Of a stretch of DNA of 64,000 nucleotides, positions 55,887-64,000 are shown in pieces (position 1 is the stretch's first letter; each line of letters begins with the position of its first letter). The stretch spans positions 1 through 64,000 of the forward strand of contig CAZTHK010000001.1 in the NCBI GenBank assembly GCA_964613215.1. Direction: 5' to 3'. The notes under the pieces are model-generated. The model saw only the letters and a list, made by a program, of their open reading frames with translations. It ran no database searches and was not told where the DNA came from. The position numbers and the translations under genes were made by a program. This DNA comes from CAZTHK01 sp964613215 (GTDB taxonomy: Bacteria; Krumholzibacteriota; Krumholzibacteriia; Krumholzibacteriales; CAZTHK01).

Positions 55887-56908
55887 GGATATCAAGAGGA
55901 TCTGCTTCTGTACTGGCGGTAATTACATCCGTGCTTATCATAGCGGGATCCTATCTGGGATGGCTTTACTACCACAGCGATGTGAATACCAATTCACCTC
56001 AGGTGGAGATCCGGATAGCTCCGGGTATGACCCTGCCGGAGGTACGCCGGATGCTGGTGAAGGAGAATATCCTGCTCCATCCCCGGCTGTTCAGTGCGGT
56101 GGGACGGATTACCGGGTGGGGAAAGGAGATTAAATCGGGGCGGTATCTGTTCAGAAAGGGTGAGAGTGTAAGTATGATTTACAGCCGGATTATCCGGGGA
56201 GCGGTACATTACCAGCGGCTGGTAGTGCCGGAAGGCTACATGCTCACCGAGATCGCCGGACTGGCGGGAGAAGAGACCGGGATAGATTCTCTTGCGTTTT
56301 ACCGGCTGGCCACCGGCCGGGAGGTGGTGGATTCACTGGGGGTGAAGGCTCCGACCCTGGAGGGATACCTCTTCCCCGACACCTACTTTCTCAGCTGGCC
56401 TCTGGATGCCAGGGAATTGATGGAGAGAATGTTCCTCAGGTTCAGAGGGGTAATGGACCATTCCCTCATGCAGAGGGCGGATTCCGTCGGCCTGAGTGTG
56501 AACGAAGTGGTTACCCTGGCTTCCATTATCCAGGCTGAGGCGGTTTATGATTCGGAGATGCCCAGGATATCGGCGGTTTACCATAACCGGCTGGAGAGGG
56601 GTATGAGACTGGAGGCCGATCCCACTGTAGCCTATGCCCTGGGAGGGGTAAGAAGGAAGCTGTGGACCAATGACCTCCGGGTCAGATCTCCCTACAATAC
56701 CTACCGGACAGAGGGTCTTCCTCCCGGGCCGATATGCAGCCCCGGAAAATCTGCCCTGATGGCAGCACTCTATCCCACCCCTGATTCCGATGAGCTCTAC
56801 TTCGTTGCGGTGGGCAATGGTAAACATGCATTCTCGGAGACCTACCGGCAGCACCTGAAATTAAAGTGGAAGATTAAACGGGGGAAGTATGATCCTTCCG
56901 GAAGATGA
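55883..56908 (+). CDS. mltG: Endolytic murein transglycosylase MltG
   Basis: 341 residues with one N-terminal membrane helix (about 10-28), a LysM-like small domain and the YceG catalytic domain. The catalytic glutamate is E219 in LASIIQAEA. The nearby signatures EGYLFPDTYFL and NRLERGMRLEADPTVAYALG are present. It cuts nascent glycan strands and so ends peptidoglycan elongation. Coupled by overlap to ruvX. Confidence 0.94.
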   Translation: MRISRGSASVLAVITSVLIIAGSYLGWLYYHSDVNTNSPQVEIRIAPGMTLPEVRRMLVKENILLHPRLFSAVGRITGWGKEIKSGRYLFRKGESVSMIYSRIIRGAVHYQRLVVPEGYMLTEIAGLAGEETGIDSLAFYRLATGREVVDSLGVKAPTLEGYLFPDTYFLSWPLDARELMERMFLRFRGVMDHSLMQRADSVGLSVNEVVTLASIIQAEAVYDSEMPRISAVYHNRLERGMRLEADPTVAYALGGVRRKLWTNDLRVRSPYNTYRTEGLPPGPICSPGKSALMAALYPTPDSDELYFVAVGNGKHAFSETYRQHLKLKWKIKRGKYDPSGR

Positions 56909-56963
56909 TGAGACACCGGAGGGGGCCGGAGAAGGGGATGTCCGGGAGGCAAGGTAAATAAAT

Positions 56964-57782
56964 ATGAATGAAAAACCGGAAACCAGGCTGGAGAGATTAA
57001 GAGAAATTCTCAAAAATTACCAGTCGGTGGTGGTGGCTTACTCCGGAGGGGTGGATTCCACCTTCCTGCTGAAGGTAGCCGGTGATGTGCTGGGAGACCG
57101 GGTGATGGCGGTAACGGTTTCTTCCGGGTTGATGCCGCCGGCTGAGAGGGATAAGGCGGCAGGTTTTGCCCGGGAGATGGGGGTGGATCATCAGATCATC
57201 CGGATGGAGGAGATGGAGGTGGAGGGAATCCGTGAAAATTGCCCCCGGAGATGCTACTACTGCAAGCGGCATATTTTCTCACTCATCCGGAACAGCACTG
57301 CAGGCCTGGGCTACCAGGAGGTAGTGGACGCATCCAATATGGATGATCTCAGGGACTACCGTCCCGGCATGGATGCCCTCAGAGAGCTGGGGATAAAGAA
57401 TCCGCTCATAGAAGCGGGTATCAACAAGGCCGATATCGTAGAGCTGTCCAGGCAGCTTGCAATTCCCGGCCGGGACCGTCCGGCTGATGCCTGCCTGGCC
57501 TCCCGGATTCCATACGGGGAGGAGGTGACCCCCCGCAAGCTGCGCCAGGTGGAGGAGGGGGAGAGAATACTTCACCGGTACGGGTTCCGTAAATGCCGGC
57601 TGCGTCATCACGGAGATATCGCCAGGATAGAGATAGATCCTTCCCATTTAGACAGACTGACTGATGAATCCCTCAGGGGTGAGATCGCCGGGGGTATCAG
57701 GGAACTGGGGTTTGCCTATGTAACCCTGGATCTGCAGGGTTACCGGACCGGCAGCCTTAACGAATTGCTTGACAAAAATTAG
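56964..57782 (+). CDS. larE: LarE-type ATP-dependent sulfur transferase
   Basis: 272 residues. PP-loop AYSGGVDSTF (SGGVDS at 27-32), DASNMDDLRDYRPGM, and the catalytic Cys177 in DACLASRIPYG. It activates and thiolates a nicotinic-acid-derived cofactor of lactate racemase and related nickel-pincer enzymes. An additional Cys cluster NCPRRCYYCK (C93, C97, C100) could, with C177, bind an iron-sulfur cluster as proposed for the non-sacrificial LarE class. No larB or larC is near. 55 bp after mltG. Confidence 0.9.
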   Translation: MNEKPETRLERLREILKNYQSVVVAYSGGVDSTFLLKVAGDVLGDRVMAVTVSSGLMPPAERDKAAGFAREMGVDHQIIRMEEMEVEGIRENCPRRCYYCKRHIFSLIRNSTAGLGYQEVVDASNMDDLRDYRPGMDALRELGIKNPLIEAGINKADIVELSRQLAIPGRDRPADACLASRIPYGEEVTPRKLRQVEEGERILHRYGFRKCRLRHHGDIARIEIDPSHLDRLTDESLRGEIAGGIRELGFAYVTLDLQGYRTGSLNELLDKN

Positions 57783-57913
57783 TTAAGGCATATAGTTTAT
57801 AGGTGCACCTGAATGGGGAGTGTGGTGGAGTGGAGAGAGCGATGAGGCATGGGAATCCGGGCCTGCCGGGAACCTGCCGGTTTGATTGATATAATACTGG
57901 AGAAACAGCGGAT

Positions 57914-58075
57914 ATGGTGATGAATCTGATAAGAAAACACCGGAAGTTCCTTCTGGGACTGGGGCTGGCATCCATAGTGGTGGGATACATATTCCTGGCC
58001 AATAATTCCATCTCCCTCGCTCCGGTGCTTCTGGTGCTGGGTTATTGTGTATTTGTACCCCTCGCACTCATATAA
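57914..58075 (+). CDS. Small two-helix membrane protein
   Basis: 53 residues from ATG 57914 or 57920. A basic start NLIRKHRKFL leads into helix 1 (about 13-30) and, after NNSISLAP, helix 2 to the C-terminus. No family is assigned; the pattern RKHRKFLLGLGLASIVVGY occurs in short FCB-type proteins by my impression. It ends 9 bp before tRNA-Val. Too regular in hydrophobic pattern to be chance. Confidence 0.55.
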   Translation: MVMNLIRKHRKFLLGLGLASIVVGYIFLANNSISLAPVLLVLGYCVFVPLALI

Positions 58076-58084
58076 CATCTCAGT

Positions 58085-58161
58085 GGGCGGATAGCTCAGG
58101 TGGTCAGAGCGCCTGCCTTACAAGCAGGAGGTCGTAGGTTCAAGTCCTACTTCGCCCACCA
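58085..58161 (+). tRNA. tRNA-Val (anticodon TAC)
   Basis: A complete cloverleaf of 77 nt. The acceptor GGGCGGA pairs with TTCGCCC, followed by discriminator A and an encoded CCA. The anticodon stem CCTGC/GCAGG has loop CTTACAA (anticodon TAC), and the T-arm is GTAGGTTCAAGTCCTAC. It reads valine codons. Confidence 0.97.
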
Positions 58162-58191
58162 GATTTATAAATCTTATTATTAATCTACTGG

Positions 58192-58210
58192 CCGGGAATT
58201 CCGGTTTTTT
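58192..58210 (+). terminator. Short terminator after tRNA-Val
   Basis: CCGG-gaatt-CCGG followed by TTTTTTT lies 30 bp after the tRNA. The stem is only 4 bp, so it is a weak candidate, but place and T-run fit. Confidence 0.4.
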
Positions 58211-58280
58211 TATTATGATCCGGTCATATATGCTCAGGATTTCACTTAACGGGCAGGTGGATTGCTCAGGTGAAGGCCTG

Positions 58281-58339
58281 GTGAAACTGACGGTTACTTC
58301 TAATAACCCGCAGGGCGGAGTTTCACGGGCATGCCCGTG
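58281..58339. repeat. Nested inverted repeats, possible structured RNA
   Basis: GTGAAACT (58281-58288) and AGTTTCAC (58319-58326) are perfect complements around an inner CGGTTA/TAACCCG pair. The distal arm overlaps a 16-bp perfect palindrome CACGGGCATGCCCGTG (58324-58339). It lies just downstream of the 3' end of the minus-strand zinc-ribbon gene. It could end that transcript or be a small RNA or REP-like element; no T-run follows on either strand. Confidence 0.45.
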
Positions 58340-58344
58340 GGTAT

Positions 58345-58719
58345 CTACTCCAATTCTCCGTGGAAGTCCTCTTCGATTATCTCCTCCATCTTGCGGGCGT
58401 CCTGGTCTGTCTTGATTAACTGCCTGACCAGTTCGAATTCCTCCTGCACATCCCTTCCGAACGACTGGACTGTTTTCATGGTGCGCTTGCCGCTGTTTAT
58501 CCGCTGAAAGCGCAGTTTCTGCAGGAGGGACTGGTAGGTCTCGCTGGAGGTGTATCCCGACAGGGTGTACCTGCTGACAAAACTTCCGCATTCGGCGCAT
58601 TCCACATAAACCTTCACCCTCTCGCCCTTACAGAAGTAGACTTCATTCTTCATGCTGGTGGAACCGCACTCCTGGCAGTGTTCCAGCCTGGCGGTTTCTC
58701 TGCTTTTCTTTCTGTTCAC
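58345..58719 (-). CDS. Zinc-ribbon protein of unknown function
   Basis: 124 residues from GTG 58717-58719, behind agggag; a longer frame to 58779 has no site. Two CxxC knuckles, CQECG and CAECG, are about 30 residues apart (residues about 15-50). A basic middle and an acidic helical end follow (DARKMEEIIEEDFHGELE). Probably binds zinc and perhaps a nucleic acid or protein partner. Family unknown to me. Confidence 0.7.
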   Translation of the reverse strand: MNRKKSRETARLEHCQECGSTSMKNEVYFCKGERVKVYVECAECGSFVSRYTLSGYTSSETYQSLLQKLRFQRINSGKRTMKTVQSFGRDVQEEFELVRQLIKTDQDARKMEEIIEEDFHGELE

Positions 58720-58795
58720 CTTTTTCTCCCTGTCTGGAATATATATACCGGCTTCTGCCGGGGATGTTATCGACAGCACCCCGGAAGATTATAAA

Positions 58796-60163
58796 CTAAA
58801 AGAATACAAATATAAACAGCACGATCAGAATTATTGAAATCAGGGTTATCAGCGAACCTCCCTTTATCATGGTTTTAACATCCACCAGCCCGGAGCCGTA
58901 TGCTATGGCATTGGGCGGGGTGCTTATGGGAAGTATCATGGCGGCGGAGGCGGCAAAGGCAACCACCACTGCGCTGGTAGGGGGTGAGACCGCGGTAACT
59001 CCAATCACTATGGGCAGGAGCAGGTTTGCAGTGGCGCTGTTGGAGATGAATGTAGTCATCAATGCAGCGGCGGCGGCAAAGGTAAAAAGAATTGCCAGTA
59101 CACTCATCCCCTCAAATGGAATCAGCCCCACTATCCATTGACTCAGACCGCTCTCCCTCATGGCTATCCCCAGGCTCATTCCCCCACCGATGATAAACAG
59201 TATTCCCCAGCCCAGTTCGTTAAGGTCATCCCCTTTGAGCAGCCCCAGCCCGAAAAACACCACCAGGGGAATGAGCGCCACAATGGATGAAGGTATGCCA
59301 TGGTATCCCGAGGTTAGCCAGAGAACCACCACCACACTGAAAACTATCAGGATAAACTTCGACTTACGGTCCATCGGCTCATGTTCCTCCCGGCTGATAT
59401 TAATTCTTTTTATACCGGCGGGAAAGATCCGGCACAGCAGCAGCCAGCATAATATTATCAGAATAATAACCACCGGTATTCCCCTGATCATCCAGTCGAT
59501 AAAGTTTATATCCATTCCCATCTGATTGAGAATGCCCATGGCGATTGCATTGGGCGGGGTGCCTATTGGTGTTCCTATACCTCCGATATTGGCGGCGAAG
59601 GGTATTCCCAGGATGAGGGCGTTTCTGAAGGCTTCCCGGGGTGGAAAGCTCTCGATGACGGGTATAGCCACAGTTACCATAAGAGCTGTGGTGGCGGTGT
59701 TGGATATCCACATGGAGAGGAAGGCGGTGGTTATCATCATCCCCAGAAGTACCACCGGGGGACGGGTACCTGCCCTGTTCATGATACTCTCCGATATCCT
59801 CTCGTCCAGCCCGTAACGTTTAACCGCTCTGGCCATCACGAATCCCCCCAGGAACAGCACTACCACCGGATCGAAGAATGGAGTCAGGAATAGGGCATAG
59901 TCCTTTCCCGAGAATCCCAGGGGTCCGCCCTCCCCGGCCAGAAAGATTACCTCCAGTATTACTATTACAAATGATGTTACATAGAGGGGGAATGGTTCCA
60001 GGATCCACAGTATTGCGGCGGTGGTGAATATTCCCAGGGTGATCTGTCCGGCTTCCGACAGGCCGGGCAGTGGAAGAAGGCTTACCGCAAGACCGGCGGA
60101 CAGGGCGGCAAAGAAGATTATCAGGGTTCTGATATTTTTACCGGTCAGAATGATAAATTTCAT
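58796..60163 (-). CDS. SLC13/DASS family sodium-coupled anion transporter
   Basis: 455 residues, about eleven or twelve membrane helices in two inverted halves. Each half carries the SNT-type hairpin: SNTATTALMVTV then GTPIGTPPNAIAMG, and SNSATANLLLPI then STPPNAIAYGSG. These bind sodium and a dicarboxylate, sulfate or similar anion. It starts ATG 60161-60163 with gggagag. No metabolic neighbours point to a substrate. Confidence 0.92.
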   Translation of the reverse strand: MKFIILTGKNIRTLIIFFAALSAGLAVSLLPLPGLSEAGQITLGIFTTAAILWILEPFPLYVTSFVIVILEVIFLAGEGGPLGFSGKDYALFLTPFFDPVVVLFLGGFVMARAVKRYGLDERISESIMNRAGTRPPVVLLGMMITTAFLSMWISNTATTALMVTVAIPVIESFPPREAFRNALILGIPFAANIGGIGTPIGTPPNAIAMGILNQMGMDINFIDWMIRGIPVVIILIILCWLLLCRIFPAGIKRINISREEHEPMDRKSKFILIVFSVVVVLWLTSGYHGIPSSIVALIPLVVFFGLGLLKGDDLNELGWGILFIIGGGMSLGIAMRESGLSQWIVGLIPFEGMSVLAILFTFAAAAALMTTFISNSATANLLLPIVIGVTAVSPPTSAVVVAFAASAAMILPISTPPNAIAYGSGLVDVKTMIKGGSLITLISIILIVLFIFVFF

Positions 60164-60405
60164 TTCTCTCCCATGCCCGACTCAATTTATTACCAGCAAA
60201 ATAAGCATATAATTGGAAAAGTAAAGATAAATTATTTTTTTATGAGCGAATGTCGGTTAGACTAACTGTGTATGAATTTTTGGCTGTTGCTGTATAATTA
60301 GATGTCCCCTCCGGATCTGCAGAATGGATGGATATGCTGATTGAAGAGGCCGGATTTTTCTTACAGCTGAATCAGAAGTATAAAGATCGGATATGATTCT
60401 TTCTG

Positions 60406-61050
60406 ATGGAGTTGATAGCAGTTATGCCAGGGAGTGAGCCTTTTGAAAAATACACCAGGGAGTATGAAGATTGGTTCGAGAAAAACCGCCGGATATATGA
60501 AATAGAACTGGAAACGGTAAGAAGTCTCATATATCCTCCCGGGGCCGGCGGGCTGGAGGTGGGAGTGGGCTCGGGCAGATTCGCCTCACCTCTGAAGGTA
60601 GCGACCGGAGTAGACCCTTCCCTTAATATGCTTGCTGAAGCCCGGGACCGTGGTGTCCGGGTGTGTGCCGGGGTGGCAGAACAACTTCCCTTTGCCCCGA
60701 AAGTTTTCAGCTTCATATTGATGGTTACTACCATCTGTTTTGTGGATGACATTAACCTTTCCTTCAGGGAGGCTGGACGGGTGTTAAAGCCGGGAGGTTA
60801 TATCATAGTGGGCTTCGTGGACAGGGAGAGTGAACTGGGCAGGCAGTATGAGGAGAATAAGGAAAACAGCAAATTCTACCGGGAAGCCACCTTCTTCTCC
60901 ACCCTGGAGGTTCTGGATTTTCTGGAAGATGCCGGATTCAAAAACTTTGAGAGCAGGCAGACCATTCTATCCGGCAGTTATTCAGAGGAGATTACAAGTG
61001 GTTCTGGAGAGGGAGCCTTCGTAGCGGTCAGGGGGGAGAAACAACGATAA
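60406..61050 (+). CDS. Class I SAM-dependent methyltransferase
   Basis: 214 residues. Motif I LEVGVGSGRFASPLK, the acidic end of strand 2 GVDPSLNMLAEA, and post-I AGVAEQLPFAPKVFSF, then FREAGRVLKPGGYIIVGFV. This is the UbiE/MenG-like small-molecule methyltransferase pattern. ATG 60406 or 60424 may be the start; neither has a strong site. Substrate unknown. Confidence 0.88.
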   Translation: MELIAVMPGSEPFEKYTREYEDWFEKNRRIYEIELETVRSLIYPPGAGGLEVGVGSGRFASPLKVATGVDPSLNMLAEARDRGVRVCAGVAEQLPFAPKVFSFILMVTTICFVDDINLSFREAGRVLKPGGYIIVGFVDRESELGRQYEENKENSKFYREATFFSTLEVLDFLEDAGFKNFESRQTILSGSYSEEITSGSGEGAFVAVRGEKQR

Positions 61051-61128
61051 ATAAACCACTTCTTGATAGTCGATAAAATAATTAAATTACTTCAGCAAAA
61101 CTCAATCTTTCTAATAGAGTAAATAAAA

Positions 61129-61163
61129 TATAAGCTGCATCTGCAATCAGCTTATACTATAAT
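61129..61163 (+). promoter_or_regulatory. Inverted repeat overlapping a promoter region
   Basis: TATAAGCTG (61129-61137) and CAGCTTATA (61148-61156) form a perfect 9-bp inverted repeat with 10-nt spacer, followed at once by TATAAT (61158-61163). A -35 element would fall inside the repeat, so a repressor bound there could block the promoter. The downstream gene is the M19 dipeptidase, about 180 bp away. Confidence 0.45.
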
Positions 61164-61345
61164 CTACATATCCCGGTCAGTTATAAAGCTGTAGAGCAAA
61201 TTGTAATTTCTCCTGCCATGCTGGTATCACTGCAGGAAGTGAATTCAAGTCAGTATGATATAATGATTGCGCACCCGGCTGTGCTGTTTTTATACTGGGA
61301 ATTGTAAACGAACCGTAGAATTTAGTTTTAATCTGGAGATTAACC

Positions 61346-62560
61346 ATGAGAAGGACTTTCCTATCCATTACCACCTTATTCATCCTGATACTGGTTTTCA
61401 GCGTACCCCTCTATTCCGGAGAAAAAATAGATCCCGAATTGATGGAGAGAGCCAGGGAGATCCACCGCCAGGCTGTGGTTATAGATACCCACGTGGATAC
61501 GCCTATGCTGATGAGGGACAGGGGGCTCGATATCGGGACCCCTTCCGATATGGGGGGAGTTGACCTGGTCAGGATGAAGGAGGGAGGGCTGGATGCGGTA
61601 TTTCTGGCGGTATTTATATCCAACCAGCTGGATGATAAGCACCCTTCCAGAAAAGCTCTGGAGACCATAGACATAATCCATCAGCAGGTAAAGAAGAATT
61701 CCAGCCTGGCGGAACTGGCTTATTCACCAGCCGGCATACTTAGAATAAATGGTGAGGGGAAGAGGGCTGTACTGATAGGAATGGAAAACGGCGGTCCGGT
61801 GGAAGGCAGCCTGAGACTGCTCAGGACATACTACCGGCTGGGAGTGAGGTATATTACTCTCACCCACAACAGCAACAATCACATATGCGACTCGGCCACC
61901 GATGATCCCGAATGGGGCGGGCTGAGCCCTTTCGGGATAGAGCTGGTCGAGGAGATGAACCGTATAGGTATGATCATAGATGTATCTCATATCTCAGACG
62001 GTGCCTTCAGGGATGTGGTAGAATATTCGAAGGCTCCGGTTATGGCTTCCCACTCCGCCGCCAGGGCATTATGTGATAGTCCCAGGAATATGACCGATGA
62101 TATGCTGAAGGCCCTGGCGGAAAACGGCGGGGTGATTCAGGTGGTATTCTACTCAGGTTTTCTATCCGATGGGTATGCCCGTCGGGCTGAACAGGTGAAG
62201 AAGAAGCTGGAGCCACAGATTAAGGAGATCAGGGAGCAGACCGGTGATGATTCCGATCAATACTATAAGAAAATATTCGGATTATGGAAGGAACACGCCC
62301 CTCCCCAGCCGGAGTTGGGTGTGTTGATAGACCATATCGATCATGTTGTAGGGGTAGCGGGGAGTGACCATGTGGGGCTGGGTTCTGATTTCGACGGAGC
62401 GGGAAGCTTTCCCCGGGGACTGGAAGATGTTACCGGATATCCCCTGATCACCTATCACCTGCTAAAGAGGGGATATTCCACGGAAGATATCAAAAAGATA
62501 CTGGGGGGAAACCTGTTGAGGATGTTCGGTGAGGTAGAGCGGGTAGCCGGACGCAGTTAG
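61346..62560 (+). CDS. Membrane dipeptidase (M19, renal dipeptidase type)
   Basis: 404 residues with a signal peptide (about 1-24). The binuclear zinc site is complete: H49 and D51 (DTHVDT), bridging E147 (MENGG), H215 (DVSH) and H236 (ASHSAARAL), with the D of GSDFDGAG late in the chain. It cleaves dipeptides, often with D-residues at the C-terminal side, in the periplasm. It could serve peptide or wall-fragment recycling. Confidence 0.93.
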   Translation: MRRTFLSITTLFILILVFSVPLYSGEKIDPELMERAREIHRQAVVIDTHVDTPMLMRDRGLDIGTPSDMGGVDLVRMKEGGLDAVFLAVFISNQLDDKHPSRKALETIDIIHQQVKKNSSLAELAYSPAGILRINGEGKRAVLIGMENGGPVEGSLRLLRTYYRLGVRYITLTHNSNNHICDSATDDPEWGGLSPFGIELVEEMNRIGMIIDVSHISDGAFRDVVEYSKAPVMASHSAARALCDSPRNMTDDMLKALAENGGVIQVVFYSGFLSDGYARRAEQVKKKLEPQIKEIREQTGDDSDQYYKKIFGLWKEHAPPQPELGVLIDHIDHVVGVAGSDHVGLGSDFDGAGSFPRGLEDVTGYPLITYHLLKRGYSTEDIKKILGGNLLRMFGEVERVAGRS

Positions 62561-62684
62561 AAGTTCATATTTGACTATCCAGAAAAACATTACCCAACCT
62601 GCAAACTGAACCATAAAGTCAGGTTTATTGCCTGGATTTTTTGTGGTAATGGTACTATTATTGCTTGAAAATTCATGGATCGTT

Positions 62685-63506
62685 ATGTGTAAATGCAGTA
62701 AATACAATAAATTGGTTTTTTGTTTGATCATACCCGTTATGGCATCGCTTCTCCCGGGCGGATGCGATGGGAACGGGCAGAACGGAAAGAATGACGGAAT
62801 GAAAATTATCTTCCTTCATCACAGTACCGGCAAGATTATCTGGGATGCGGGGGTTAAGAGCTGGTTTAAATCATATAACCGCGCTAATAATACCAGATAC
62901 AAAATTAAAGAACGTGACTTCCCAAAGAAATCCCCCTATGGCTGGAAGAATTACCCATACGATTACTGGAATATCTGGGTAAATAACGCCGGCCCAAAGA
63001 AATTCAAAAAGGAACCCACCCTGGAGATACTTACCAGGAAATACGGGGTGATCGTCTTCAAGCACTGTTTCCCGGTAAGTGATGTGACCATATGTCCCGG
63101 AGAGCCTTCAGCGGATTCGGAGATCAAGTGTGTGGGAAATTATAAACTTCAGTACCAGGCCCTGAAACAGAAGCTGCACTCCTATCCACATTGTAAATTT
63201 CTCATATGGACCGGAGCGGCCCTGGTGAGGGAGGCTACCAGCAGGGATAGAGCCGAACGGGCAAGGGAATTCTTCGATTGGGTGAGGAATGAATGGAATC
63301 AGCCTGGTGACAATATATTCATATGGGATTTCTTCGAACTGGAAACGGAAGGCGGGCTTTATCTGAAAAATGAGTACGCCCGCTCCTCTACCAATTCACA
63401 TCCCTCTGAAGAGTTTGCCCGAAGGGTAATGCCGCTGTTCTGCAACCGCCTGGCGGATGTTATAGAGGGAAGAGCGGACAGCACCAGCACAACCGGCCAC
63501 CGGTAG
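62685..63506 (+). CDS. Lipoprotein with SGNH-hydrolase-like motifs
   Basis: 273 residues from ATG 62685; in-frame starts up to 62628 are possible. The N-terminus is a lipoprotein signal ending LLPGGC (Cys28). The mature part begins IIFLHHSTGKIIWDAGV, then VIVFKHCFPVSDV, ILTRKYG, and near the end DNIFIWDFFE and SSTNSHPSEEFARRVM. The NSHPS tail resembles the Asp-x-x-His block of SGNH/GDSL hydrolases, and HHSTG could hold the nucleophile. No substrate or named family. Confidence 0.6.
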   Translation: MCKCSKYNKLVFCLIIPVMASLLPGGCDGNGQNGKNDGMKIIFLHHSTGKIIWDAGVKSWFKSYNRANNTRYKIKERDFPKKSPYGWKNYPYDYWNIWVNNAGPKKFKKEPTLEILTRKYGVIVFKHCFPVSDVTICPGEPSADSEIKCVGNYKLQYQALKQKLHSYPHCKFLIWTGAALVREATSRDRAERAREFFDWVRNEWNQPGDNIFIWDFFELETEGGLYLKNEYARSSTNSHPSEEFARRVMPLFCNRLADVIEGRADSTSTTGHR

Positions 63507-63535
63507 CCGGAGATAGAAATAAGGGAGAAAGCATC

Positions 63536-64000
63536 ATGGCCAATCATTTAAGCAGAGTATGCGAAGTCCTCAAAGGAATGGATGATAATGGCGGTGGCGA
63601 GGATGTGGCAAAGCTTGAAGATATCTTCCGGACGGCTGAAAATTGCCGCCCCTGTCTCAACCTTCTGGATAGGATCACGGTTGATCCTGATACCATTTAT
63701 CTGCAGAGAAAAAAAGGAGTCCCGCTGGAATATATTCTGGGGTTAGCCCCCTTCATGGAAAGATTGTTTGCCTGTAACCGGGATACCCTGATTCCTAGAA
63801 AATGTACCTCGGTTCTGGTGAATACTGCTCTGTCCTTTATCAGGAGGGAGCAGAATAATGGCAGAAGCAAACTCACCGTGGTGGAGATTGGTACCGGTTG
63901 CGGGAATATAGCTGTTACTCTGGCTCTGAATTCCCGGAATACCGTAATTCATGCTTCCGATATTTGTGGGAATGCAGCCAGGGTTGCTAAGCAAAATGTT
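63536..64000 (+). CDS. PrmC/HemK-like methyltransferase, 3'-truncated by window edge
   Basis: The first 155 residues of a gene running off the window, from ATG 63536 with aagggag. The N-terminal helical region is followed by KKGVPLEYILGLAPFMERLF and NRDTLIPRKCTSVLV, as in release-factor glutamine methyltransferases (GxPxxYIxG, LIPR). The SAM motif I is VVEIGTGCGNIAVTLAL. The catalytic NPPY would lie beyond the edge, so PrmC and relatives with another substrate cannot be told apart. Confidence 0.75.
   Translation, partial: MANHLSRVCEVLKGMDDNGGGEDVAKLEDIFRTAENCRPCLNLLDRITVDPDTIYLQRKKGVPLEYILGLAPFMERLFACNRDTLIPRKCTSVLVNTALSFIRREQNNGRSKLTVVEIGTGCGNIAVTLALNSRNTVIHASDICGNAARVAKQNV

Overview
This window reads as a bacterial chromosome segment with roughly balanced base composition (judged by eye). 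Most genes use AGA/AGG for arginine and ATA for isoleucine freely. Three secreted proteins end in a FlgD-like beta domain opening with a PNPFNP-type motif, the hallmark of type IX-style sorting in the FCB superphylum. Together with an IleRS2-type isoleucyl-tRNA synthetase, a Cys-rich secreted family and a DivIVA cluster, this suggests an uncultured FCB-related lineage (Krumholzibacteriota, Eisenbacteria or Latescibacterota-like). The sequence alone does not settle the phylum.

Layout. 1-4 kb is an accessory edge: a RhuM fragment and a Fic protein with foreign codon usage, GCGACA repeats, a tmRNA/tRNA 3'-end-like remnant, a decayed secreted-protein gene, and a second Fic protein with altered active-site residues behind a perfect inverted repeat. 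4.2-9.5 kb holds three large polytopic membrane proteins, at least one a GT-C glycosyltransferase. 10.0-14.2 kb is a tight four-gene operon: cyclic 2,3-diphosphoglycerate synthetase, 2-phosphoglycerate kinase, a CBS-pair protein and a duplicated metallophosphoesterase. This is the most interesting system here. Cyclic 2,3-diphosphoglycerate is known as a solute of thermophilic methanogens, and the two extra genes look like a sensor and a possible turnover enzyme. 14.4-24.5 kb carries an SDR/DUF2867 protein, an Asp/Glu racemase homologue, a P1 (DmpA-type) peptidase, an AI-2E family permease, a secreted Cys-rich protein, a subtilase with a sorting domain and a surface-polysaccharide transferase-like protein.

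25-29 kb is a likely uptake module (alginate-export-like porin, 39-residue membrane protein, sodium:solute symporter) followed by DNA polymerase IV. 29.5-33 kb has a DUF4136 lipoprotein, the wreck of another sorted protein, DUF1847 and DHH genes and a miniature flagellar-rod-like protein. 33.3-42 kb has a 1433-residue GH57 protein, two GT4 glycosyltransferases and a Tat-type lipoprotein aldo/keto reductase carrying two 4Fe-4S motifs.

42-52 kb is a division/translation cluster (YggS, YggT, DivIVA, DUF167, purine nucleoside phosphorylase, IleS, TraR/DksA, LspA, RluD-type synthase) in an order strikingly like the ylm-divIVA-ileS-lspA-rluD region of Gram-positives. It runs into a partner-switching module (STAS antagonist, RsbW-like kinase, membrane RsbU-like phosphatase). 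55-64 kb contains RuvX, MltG, LarE, tRNA-Val, a zinc-ribbon protein, an SLC13 transporter, a methyltransferase, an M19 dipeptidase, an SGNH-like lipoprotein and the start of a PrmC-like methyltransferase cut by the window edge.
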